Shown piece by piece: positions 1 to 5,281 of a DNA stretch of 5,281 bases. This stretch comes from an uncultured Massilia sp. GTDB taxonomy: Bacteria; Pseudomonadota; Gammaproteobacteria; Burkholderiales; Burkholderiaceae. A program made the translations under genes and the position numbers. The stretch covers positions 1 to 5,281 of the forward strand of contig CAMPHU010000296.1 in assembly GCA_946886065.1 (NCBI GenBank), given 5' to 3'. The notes below the pieces were generated by a model that was not told where the DNA came from, made no database searches, and saw only the letters and a program-made list of their open reading frames with translations. Within the stretch, counting starts at the first letter, position 1. Each line of letters opens with the position of its first letter.

Positions 1-1338
1 CTCGAGCAGCACGACCGAAGCGTAGCCGCCCAGCACGCCCTCGACTGCGCCCTGCCACTTCGGATCCGTCACTTCGACGATGTCCGACAGCATGGCGTGG
101 GCGATGCCCTCGTCGCGCAGGGCGCGGCGCATCAGGCGCTGGGCTTCCGGTTCCGGCATCGCGCTCTTGCCCTGCAGGGCCGAGATGGTGGCCATCTCGC
201 CGGCGATCTTGGCCGAGATGGCGTCGCGCTTGCCCTTCTGGCGCGCGAGCTCCGCTTCCTTCTCTTCCAGCTGCTTGGCGACTTCCGCGATGTCGGCGCC
301 GGCGTCCGCCGCCAGCTTCTGCAGGCGGTCGCGCTGTTCCAGCACGCTTTCCATCGGCTTGAGGCGGGCGTTGACCTGGTTCAGGCGGCTCGCCAGTTCC
401 GTGCCTTCCTGCTCCAGCTGGGTCTCCAGCTTCTGGGCGTCTGTCAGGGCGCGCTGCTGGGCCGCGAGCTGGTTGCGCTTCTCGGTCAGCATGCTGTCGG
501 CCTGCACCAGGGGTTTACGCGCCTCGCGCAGGTTGCGGCTCATGCTCGCGGACTTCTCGCGCGCCTCGTGGTATTCCAGCGCCGGCAGCACTTCTTCCTT
601 CAGGTCGCGCTTTTCCTTGTGCAGGTCTTCCCACTGGTGGTAGTTGGCGACGCGCAGGCGCAGGCCCTCGAGGTTGATGCGCGAGGTTTCCAGCTCGGCC
701 TCGAAGCGCTTCAGTTCCGTCTCGGTGTCGCGCTGGTGGCGCTTGGCTTCGTCGTAGGCGTCCAGCACTTCCTTGTCGCCGAACACCTGGAACACCAGGT
801 CCAGCAGCTGGCGCGGTGCGTATTCGCACAGCTTGTCGGTCTCGCCCTGCTCCAGCGCCAGCACCTTGGACATGGCCGGCGACAGGCCGGCCGAGGCCAG
901 GCGTTTGCGATAGTTCTCGACACCCAGCCAGTCGGTGGCTTCGGTGACTTCCTCGATCTCGACATTACCCGGTCGCATCAGGTACTGGCGCTTCCAGTCG
1001 CCGCCGTTCTTCTGCACCTGGCAGAACAGGGTCACTTCGTCGTCCGAGAAGAAGCCGGAATGGCGGAATGGTCGGTTCGACAGCTGGCGGCCGACCGGCG
1101 CGTTGTCGACCACGGCGCGGATCCAGGCGCTCTGCTGGCCCGAGTGGCGCGCATAGTGCTTGTACGTGCGTCCCATCGAGCAGTCCAGGCCGAACAGGGT
1201 GCGCAGCGCATCCAGCAGGGTGGTCTTGCCCGAGCCGTTCTGGCCCGCGATGGTGATGATCTTGGCGTCCAGCGGGATGTTCTTGATCCGCTGCCAGTAA
1301 TCCCAGTGGACCAGTTCGAGTGATTTAATGTGGAACAT
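1..1338 (-). CDS. SMC-like ATPase of a MksB/JetC type condensin, N-terminal part (C-terminus off the left edge)
   Basis: This is the motor subunit of an SMC complex: it binds ATP at its head and moves or loops DNA with the kleisin and KITE proteins encoded just upstream. The frame is open from the ATG at 1338 to base 1, giving 446 residues without a stop. Visible parts are an N-terminal head opening with MFHIKSLELVHWDYW, a Walker A P-loop GQNGSGKTT (residues 32-40), and a Q-loop-like segment LEQGETDKL (162-170). A heptad-rich Glu/Lys/Leu/Arg coiled coil follows at about 195-390, then a hinge-like start (about 395-446) with SDIVEVTDPKWQGAVEGVLGG. The signature motif, Walker B and second coil arm lie off-window. 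GAGA, 6 nt before the ATG and overlapping the KITE stop, is a plausible ribosome site. The early hinge implies short arms. SMC family membership is firm. Choosing between MksB, JetC and another subgroup is inference; RecN or SbcC are less likely given the kleisin and KITE neighbours. Confidence 0.9.
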   Translation of the reverse strand, partial: MFHIKSLELVHWDYWQRIKNIPLDAKIITIAGQNGSGKTTLLDALRTLFGLDCSMGRTYKHYARHSGQQSAWIRAVVDNAPVGRQLSNRPFRHSGFFSDDEVTLFCQVQKNGGDWKRQYLMRPGNVEIEEVTEATDWLGVENYRKRLASAGLSPAMSKVLALEQGETDKLCEYAPRQLLDLVFQVFGDKEVLDAYDEAKRHQRDTETELKRFEAELETSRINLEGLRLRVANYHQWEDLHKEKRDLKEEVLPALEYHEAREKSASMSRNLREARKPLVQADSMLTEKRNQLAAQQRALTDAQKLETQLEQEGTELASRLNQVNARLKPMESVLEQRDRLQKLAADAGADIAEVAKQLEEKEAELARQKGKRDAISAKIAGEMATISALQGKSAMPEPEAQRLMRRALRDEGIAHAMLSDIVEVTDPKWQGAVEGVLGGYASVVLLE

Positions 1339-1346
1339 CGGCTATC

Positions 1347-2075
1347 TCAATTCGGGGTATCGGTTGCAGCTTCGTCGGCGGCCGGCGTTTCGACCACGGG
1401 GTCGTTGGCCGCTTCGGCGTCGACCGGCGCGCGGCGCGGCGCGGCGGCCAGCGGGGCGCGCTTGAACACCTCGGCCAGCGCGCCGTTGATGATGCGCTCC
1501 TTGAGCACGTCGGTGTCCATCATCAGGTCCAGCAGCGGGCCTTCCAGGATCACGTCGCCGCGGCGCTCGATGAAGCCCAGCTTGGCCAGCACGCCCAGGT
1601 TCATGTCCATGCGCGTCTTCTTGCCCAGCTTGTCGCCGAAGTCCGACAGCAGCGCGGTGTAGGAAATGCCGATCGAGGTGTCCTCGGCGCGCGGGATCGG
1701 CGCTTCCTTGTCGAACATGTCGGTCTGGTCGTCGTCCACCGTGGTATGGGTTTCCTGGCGCTCGCGCTTGGGCAGGATGATCTGCGCCCACAGCACCACC
1801 AGCAGGGCCACGCCGTCGCGGGTCAGGCCGAAGTTGTTGTTCTGCCAGATGTCCTTGGCGCCGAAGATCTTCGGCTCCACGTTGCGGTGCAGGGCGATGG
1901 TCACGTGGTCGGCGTACACGTTGTCGAGCAGCTTCAGGCCCGATTCCAGCAGGCGCTTGTCGACCTCGATGCGGAACTGCTCGTCCGACAGGGCGCGCTT
2001 GACCATCTTGTCGTCGCGGCGCAGGGTCTGGTGCGTCAGCAGGCGCGCGATCAGGATTTGTGCGTCGTCATTCAT
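1347..2075 (-). CDS. KITE subunit of the SMC complex (MksE/JetB-like, tandem winged helix)
   Basis: This 242-residue protein sits between a kleisin-like gene and an SMC gene, the position of MukE, MksE and JetB. Those KITE proteins dimerise on the kleisin and help bind DNA. The sequence suits that role: an alpha/beta N-terminal region (about 1-105) ends in a hydrophobic helix GVALLVVLWAQIILPKR (88-104). An acidic linker follows (about 111-133, DDDQTDMFDKE), then a second winged-helix-like unit (about 136-190) with YTALLSDFG, a basic helix KLGKKTRMDMNLGVLAKLGF and a wing strand RRGDVILEGP. The tail (about 207-242) is low-complexity Ala/Pro/Asp/Glu and probably disordered. The ATG at 2075 lies within the last codons of the kleisin gene (ATGAATGA), an 8-bp overlap that suggests translational coupling. 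Only a weak GAAAG lies upstream. The stop is 8 bp before the SMC start. I assign the role mainly from gene order and predicted fold, since KITE sequences diverge widely. DUF4194-type similarity is possible but untested. Confidence 0.8.
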   Translation of the reverse strand: MNDDAQILIARLLTHQTLRRDDKMVKRALSDEQFRIEVDKRLLESGLKLLDNVYADHVTIALHRNVEPKIFGAKDIWQNNNFGLTRDGVALLVVLWAQIILPKRERQETHTTVDDDQTDMFDKEAPIPRAEDTSIGISYTALLSDFGDKLGKKTRMDMNLGVLAKLGFIERRGDVILEGPLLDLMMDTDVLKERIINGALAEVFKRAPLAAAPRRAPVDAEAANDPVVETPAADEAATDTPN

Positions 2076-3441
2076 TGGGCGTACTGCTTTCGGAAGAATT
2101 CAGGGAGAGGGTGGCGATCGACATGGCGGCCACTTCCGGGTCGTCCAGTGGGATCATCTCGTCCACCGGTTCGAAGTTCAACGGCAGGCGCGCCAGCTCG
2201 GCGGTCGGGCCCTGCAGGCTGGCTTCGGCGGCGTCGCCCAGCAGCGGCAGCAGCGAGGCGCGGTAGGACGCCACGGCGAAGCTGGCCGGCAGCAGCGACT
2301 CGTGCAGCTGGACCTTCTTCGGGCCGCTTTCGGAGAACTCGGGGAAGTTGCCCAGGTTGGCGAAGTCGGCCAGCTTGTTGATCCAGTCGTTCAGCTCCAG
2401 CTGCCCGGCCGGGTTGTCGTTGATCGTGGTGGGCGCGTCCTGGCCGCTCGGCAGGCCTTTCGGGCCGGTCGAGGTGACGCGCTCGGCCAGCAGCTCGGTC
2501 TCGGCCACGTCGATCATCTCGGCCGGGGTGGTGAACAGCGGCACCACCGGGCGGTCGATCGCGCCTTCGGCGAGGCTGGCCAGGTCGTCGTGGGCCAGCA
2601 GCCAGCGCTTGACGTCGGTGGTAGACAGGCCGGACTGGCCCAGGTGCACGCGCTGGCGCTCGATCTGGTTCAGGGCGCGCGAGAACATGCCCTGCATGTT
2701 CAGCAGCGCCGACTGGGCGCGGCCGATGGCCTGGGCGGCCTTATGCGTGGCCGAATCGGCGCGCTCGTCGGTGGTGATGGCGCGCAGGATGGCCGAGCCC
2801 TTCTCCACCCAGTCGCAGGCCATGTGCCACTTGGCCTGCGAAGTGCGCAGGCGGAATTCGGAACCGGAGGCGATCGCGTCGCGGAATTCCTCCGTCAGTT
2901 CCACCAGGCGGCCCAGCAGGTGCTTGAGCTGGTCGACGGTGACGCCGCCCACGGCCTGGGCGCCGGCCACCTGCGACAGCAGGAAGCCCATCTCGGCGTC
3001 GTCGTCCTCGGGCTTGCCCAGGGCCAGCAGGGTGTCGAGGGCGGACAGCACATTGCGCGCCAGCGGCGTGATGCGGTACACCGAGGCCGGGGCGTCCCAG
3101 GCCAGCAGGCCGTGGGTGCGCAGGCGGTTCAGCACCGTCTCCAGGCTTTCCGGGATCAGGTAGGCCAGCTTCTGGTTGATGTCGGCGCGCGAGAAGGCCG
3201 AGCTGGCGGTGTCCCCGGCCAGCTCGCGCAGCACCAGCAGGCGCACCAGCACGCCGTCCTGGGTGCCGTGGAACAGCGCCGTGAACGCCGACAGCATGGG
3301 CTGCGCACGCTTGAGGTGAAACACCTGCTCGATCTCGTCCGGGGCCACGCCTTCATGGAAGTGGGCCTGCAGCGGATCGTCTTCCTGCGCTGTCGTAAAG
3401 GAGTCTGCGGCCAGAACCGCGCCGCCAAGGTGATCGATCAT
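2068..3441 (-). CDS. Kleisin-like subunit of the SMC complex (MksF/JetA-like)
   Basis: First gene of the operon, 457 residues. It should be the kleisin that bridges the two SMC heads and carries the KITE dimer, as MukF, MksF and JetA do. Residues about 47-127 look like an N-terminal winged helix: helices PMLSAFTALF and VLVRLLVLRELAG, a recognition-helix region ending LETVLNRLRTHGLLAW, and a wing strand SVYRITPLARNVL. Residues about 130-320 are almost all helical, including QLKHLLGRLVELTEEFRDAI and TTPAEMIDVAETELLAERV, fitting the dimerisation and neck-binding region of MukF-type kleisins. A polar flexible stretch (about 322-345) precedes LNDWINKLADF (350-360), and the last 40 residues are acidic and low in complexity. 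ATG 3441 is the first standard start in this frame, because upstream in-frame codons back to the TGA near 3545 include no ATG, GTG or TTG. Its Shine-Dalgarno is poor: AAGAAG lies about 17 nt away. The family call rests on fold, length and gene order rather than an unmistakable motif. Confidence 0.78.
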   Translation of the reverse strand: MIDHLGGAVLAADSFTTAQEDDPLQAHFHEGVAPDEIEQVFHLKRAQPMLSAFTALFHGTQDGVLVRLLVLRELAGDTASSAFSRADINQKLAYLIPESLETVLNRLRTHGLLAWDAPASVYRITPLARNVLSALDTLLALGKPEDDDAEMGFLLSQVAGAQAVGGVTVDQLKHLLGRLVELTEEFRDAIASGSEFRLRTSQAKWHMACDWVEKGSAILRAITTDERADSATHKAAQAIGRAQSALLNMQGMFSRALNQIERQRVHLGQSGLSTTDVKRWLLAHDDLASLAEGAIDRPVVPLFTTPAEMIDVAETELLAERVTSTGPKGLPSGQDAPTTINDNPAGQLELNDWINKLADFANLGNFPEFSESGPKKVQLHESLLPASFAVASYRASLLPLLGDAAEASLQGPTAELARLPLNFEPVDEMIPLDDPEVAAMSIATLSLNSSESSTPNE

Positions 3442-3493
3442 CGTGTGGAATACCAGTCTTCTTGCGCGGCCAGGCCTGCTCCGCGGGGGCGCC

Positions 3494-3502
3494 AGTATAA
3501 CA
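3494..3502 (-). promoter_or_regulatory. Extended -10 promoter element for the kleisin-KITE-SMC operon
   Basis: On the minus strand this reads TGTTATACT: the TGn extension followed by TATACT, which matches five of six bases of the sigma-70 -10 consensus. It lies about 53 bp before the kleisin ATG, so transcription would start near 3487 and leave a leader of roughly 45 nt. No good -35 hexamer lies 16-18 bp upstream (the best is TGCAAA, 3 of 6), which fits a promoter that depends on its TG extension or on an activator. Predicted from sequence only. Confidence 0.55.
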
Positions 3503-3528
3503 GTTAAGCCCAGGCAATTTGCAGTTTG

Positions 3529-3545
3529 GCAGGCTCTTGCAGGCT
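3529..3545 (-). repeat. Direct repeat AGCCTGC x2, 10-bp period, in the operon control region
   Basis: Minus-strand AGCCTGC occurs at 3545-3539 and again at 3535-3529, start to start 10 bp, so both copies face the same side of the helix. They lie about 42-58 bp upstream of the start expected from the extended -10 element, where an activator often binds. They also fall between the TTGACA at 3550-3545 and a weak -10-like CAAACT at 3528-3523. A regulator half-site pair is possible, but two 7-mers in GC-rich DNA may be chance. Confidence 0.35.
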
Positions 3546-3550
3546 GTCAA
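3545..3550 (-). promoter_or_regulatory. Consensus -35 hexamer TTGACA (possible second promoter)
   Basis: The minus strand carries a perfect TTGACA here. Sixteen bp downstream is CAAACT (3528-3523), which matches the -10 consensus at only three of six positions, so this would be a weak promoter unless helped by a regulator. The AGCCTGC repeats fill the spacer. It may equally be a coincidence. It sits too far from the stronger TATACT box (about 45 bp) to pair with it. Confidence 0.3.
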
Positions 3551-3606
3551 TTGCAGGAAAGACACACGATGATCGCCTCGACAATCTTGTTCAAATTACA
3601 TGAAAA

Positions 3607-4365
3607 TCACTGCTTGTCGATGGCTCGGATGGTCTGCTCGATGGTTTCCTTCTCGCCTTCCGTGAAGCGCAGCTTGACCGGATACCAGTCCCGTCCCGGC
3701 GCCAGCCAGACCGACAGGGTCTGGTCGCGGCCGTCGTCCAGCGGCTCGCGGGTCAGCATGACCGTGTCCAGCTCGCCCAGGCCGGTGCGCAGCTTCTCGC
3801 GCTTGACCACCTTGAAGGTCCAGGTCTCGGCGTCGCGGCGGCCGGCCACGAAGAAGGGCCAGGCCGAGCCGGGCTTGAACTTGTCGCCCGCGGCGCGCGC
3901 CACGGCGGCCAGCTGCCAGGTGACCGACACGCGGTCCTGCTCGCCGCCCTTGAGCGCGTAGGTCTTCTGGCTTTCCGAGAAGCGCAGCGTCCTGCCGTCA
4001 CGATCGAAAGTGGTCGTGGTCGGGTCCTTGCGCAGGCGCTTTTCCCAGAATTCGCGCGGCGCCAGGCCGAAGGCGTCGACCGTGCCGTCGCTGCGGTCCT
4101 CGGTGATGGTGCCCAGCACCGGCACCTTCGACTCGGCCTTCAGGCTGTATTTGCCGCCGCCGGCGCGCCAGGTGATCAAGGCATCGCCCTTGAGCGAGAA
4201 ACCGCGCTGGCGCGCGCTCAGGTCATAGCTCAGGTCGGCCGAGGGCGGCAGCTCGAACGCCCGCTTGATGGCCGGATGGGAGGGCACGGCATCCTGGGCG
4301 CCGGCGCCGAGGCTGGACGCCAGCAGCATCACAGCCGCGGTTCGTCGAATAGTTTGCAAATGCAT
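3607..4365 (-). CDS. Secreted DUF3108-family protein
   Basis: A 252-residue exported protein of unknown function. The N-terminus is a Sec signal peptide: basic start MHLQTIRR, hydrophobic core TAAVMLLASSL, and a likely signal peptidase I site after AGA (residue 23), so the mature protein should be periplasmic or envelope-associated. There is no lipobox cysteine. The mature part is predicted beta-rich and matches the DUF3108 pattern: LPPSADLSYDL (39-49), GDALITWRAGGGKYSL (60-75), DRDGRTLRFSESQKTYAL (121-138), QLAAVAR (151-157), GLGELDTVMLTREP (195-208) and VWLAPGRDWYPVKLRF (219-234). The upstream gene encodes a paralogue with the same motifs and ends one base before this ATG. AGGGA lies 6 nt before the start and supports it. 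No clear terminator hairpin follows the stop. DUF3108 proteins have no established reaction, so I give none. Confidence 0.85.
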   Translation of the reverse strand: MHLQTIRRTAAVMLLASSLGAGAQDAVPSHPAIKRAFELPPSADLSYDLSARQRGFSLKGDALITWRAGGGKYSLKAESKVPVLGTITEDRSDGTVDAFGLAPREFWEKRLRKDPTTTTFDRDGRTLRFSESQKTYALKGGEQDRVSVTWQLAAVARAAGDKFKPGSAWPFFVAGRRDAETWTFKVVKREKLRTGLGELDTVMLTREPLDDGRDQTLSVWLAPGRDWYPVKLRFTEGEKETIEQTIRAIDKQ

Positions 4366-4366
4366 A

Positions 4367-5281
4367 TCAAGTCCCTGGTCGGTTCAAGACGATATTATTC
4401 ACCGTTTGCGTTGTGACTGCTCCGCTCGCTTCAGTATTGCGAATTTGTACAGGCATCCAGCCGTGCGCGGGCGACAGCCAGATGTCCAGGCGCGACTTGT
4501 ACGAACCCGGCCTGGGCGGGCGCGTCAGGTGCACGGTCTGCAGGCGCCCCAGGCTGGTGACGATCTCTTCCTGCCCCACCACCTGGAAGCGGAACACGCT
4601 GGCGTCGCGGTCCTCGCCCACCAGGATGTCGATGTCGCCGCTCAGCTGCTTGGGATCGCCGCGCGCGATCGCCGCCAGCTGCAGCGGAATGCTGGCCTTG
4701 TCCTGGGCGCCCGGCGTCAGGGGATAGGTGGCCTGGGACGCCGAAAAGCTGATCTTGTTCCCTTCCCAGTCGAAATGGGTGGCGGTCAGGGAACGGCCGC
4801 GCCGCTTTTCCGTCATCCTGACCGGCGCGAAGCCCGCCGCACCCAGCCTGCCCTCGCTGGTGAGCACCACCAAGTTCACGCGCGCGAACACCACGCGGAT
4901 GCCGGCTTCGATCCGGATGCGGTAGGCATCCTGGCCAAGCTGCCAGGACAGCACGGCTTCGCCGGACCAGCGGGTGCCGTCGGCGTCCACGCGCGCGACG
5001 TCGAGCTCGATCTCGGCGGAGGGCGGCATGTCGACCGTGTAGTGCGGCAGCGCCGTGGCTGGGTCTGGGGCCGGCGGGGCCGCTTGCGGCCCGGCGGCCC
5101 CGGCTCCGGCTTCGGGTGCCTCCTGCACCGCGGCCGTCTCCTGTGCGGCCGGCGCCCCCTCCACCGGCGCCGCCGGCGCGGCCGGCGTGGCGCCGCCCGG
5201 TTCCAGCACGGCCGTCCCGAGTTCGGCCGGCAGCGGCGCAATCTCCGGCAATGGCGGCGGCGCCACTGCCGGGAGGGGAAG
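4367..5281 (-). CDS. DUF3108-family protein with Pro/Ala-rich linker, N-terminus off the right edge
   Basis: The frame is open through the right edge, leaving 304 visible residues. A GTG at 5266 could be read as a start, but the five codons before it (LPLPA) continue the same Pro-rich composition and no ribosome site precedes it, so the true start is probably outside the window. The first 80 or so visible residues are Pro/Ala/Glu-rich and probably disordered, like periplasm-spanning linkers that follow an N-terminal membrane anchor (TonB style). The anchor is an inference. The rest is a DUF3108 domain paralogous to the downstream gene: MPPSAEIELDV, GEAVLSWQLGQDAYRIRIEAG, DWEGNKISFSASQATYPL, QLAAIAR, SLGRLQTVHLTRPP and IWLSPAHGWMPVQIRN. 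The stop TGA is one base from the next ATG (TGATATG), so the two are probably one transcription unit with coupled translation. Its biochemical function is unknown. Confidence 0.8.
   Translation of the reverse strand, partial: LPLPAVAPPPLPEIAPLPAELGTAVLEPGGATPAAPAAPVEGAPAAQETAAVQEAPEAGAGAAGPQAAPPAPDPATALPHYTVDMPPSAEIELDVARVDADGTRWSGEAVLSWQLGQDAYRIRIEAGIRVVFARVNLVVLTSEGRLGAAGFAPVRMTEKRRGRSLTATHFDWEGNKISFSASQATYPLTPGAQDKASIPLQLAAIARGDPKQLSGDIDILVGEDRDASVFRFQVVGQEEIVTSLGRLQTVHLTRPPRPGSYKSRLDIWLSPAHGWMPVQIRNTEASGAVTTQTVNNIVLNRPGT
4372..4376 (-). promoter_or_regulatory. Ribosome binding site of the downstream DUF3108 gene
   Basis: AGGGA on the minus strand lies 6 nt before the ATG at 4365. It falls inside the last codons of the upstream DUF3108 gene, which fixes the start choice and fits translational coupling of the pair. 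Confidence 0.55.

Noticed and set aside
97..1323. A 408-codon open frame on the plus strand, opposite the SMC gene
   Set aside because: Its composition (Gln/His/Leu/Val/Ala repeats) is the antisense image of a coiled coil. The minus strand encodes a clear P-loop ATPase with Walker A.
1666..3507. A 613-codon open frame on the plus strand, opposite the kleisin and KITE genes
   Set aside because: It is Gly/Gln/Arg/His/Val-rich with no recognisable domain and is exactly antisense to well-supported genes. Long antisense frames are common in GC-rich coding DNA.
3353..3565. A minus-strand 70-codon frame across the intergenic gap, read as a possible small leader gene
   Set aside because: It runs deep into the kleisin gene in another frame, shows no motif, and covers the predicted promoter. 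The kleisin frame explains the coding signal better.
3568..3576. CGATGATCG palindrome after the DUF3108 gene as a terminator or operator
   Set aside because: The arms are only 4 bp around one base and no T-run follows, so it cannot form a useful hairpin.
3443..3961. A plus-strand 172-codon frame spanning the intergenic gap and the end of the DUF3108 gene
   Set aside because: It is mostly antisense to the DUF3108 gene, is Ser/Arg-rich without domain features, and has no convincing ribosome site.
5150..5215. A GC-rich cluster of GCCGGC/GGCGCC palindromes that looked like a repeat or hairpin element
   Set aside because: It lies in the Pro/Ala-rich linker of the DUF3108 gene and is explained by repeated GCC, GGC and CCG codons.

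Overview
The window is GC-rich and compact, and every gene I can support lies on the minus strand, so transcription runs from right to left. The GC-biased codon use, together with a tandem pair of DUF3108 secreted proteins beside an SMC operon, suggests a betaproteobacterium of the Burkholderiales, possibly an Oxalobacteraceae (Massilia-like) chromosome. That placement is an inference from general resemblance, because there is no rRNA or marker gene here.

Right part (about 3607-5281): two DUF3108-family envelope proteins are encoded in tandem. The upstream one runs off the right edge. Its visible part starts in a long Pro/Ala-rich linker followed by a DUF3108 beta-rich domain. The second starts one base after the first one's stop, has a Sec signal peptide, and carries the same domain. 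They are paralogues, probably translationally coupled, and of unknown biochemical function.

Middle (3442-3606): a 165-bp intergenic gap, the only substantial one. It carries a good extended -10 element (TGTTATACT, minus strand), a consensus -35 hexamer further upstream, and two direct AGCCTGC repeats one helical turn apart. This is the likely control region of the operon on the left.

Left part (1-3441): a three-gene operon in the order kleisin, KITE, SMC ATPase. The kleisin is 457 aa with an N-terminal winged helix. The KITE protein is 242 aa with two winged-helix-like segments and overlaps the kleisin gene by 8 bp. The SMC protein starts 8 bp after the KITE stop and has a Walker A P-loop, a Q-loop-like motif, a coiled coil and the beginning of a hinge before it is cut by the left edge. 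This is the arrangement of MukFEB, MksFEB and JetABC (Wadjet). Such complexes are ATP-driven DNA loop extruders. MukBEF and MksBEF act in chromosome organisation, while Wadjet, with its nuclease JetD/MksG, destroys small circular plasmids. The window stops before the place where a jetD/mksG gene would be expected, so chromosome-organising and plasmid-defence roles cannot be separated here. No RNA genes, mobile elements, CRISPR arrays or convincing intrinsic terminators were found.
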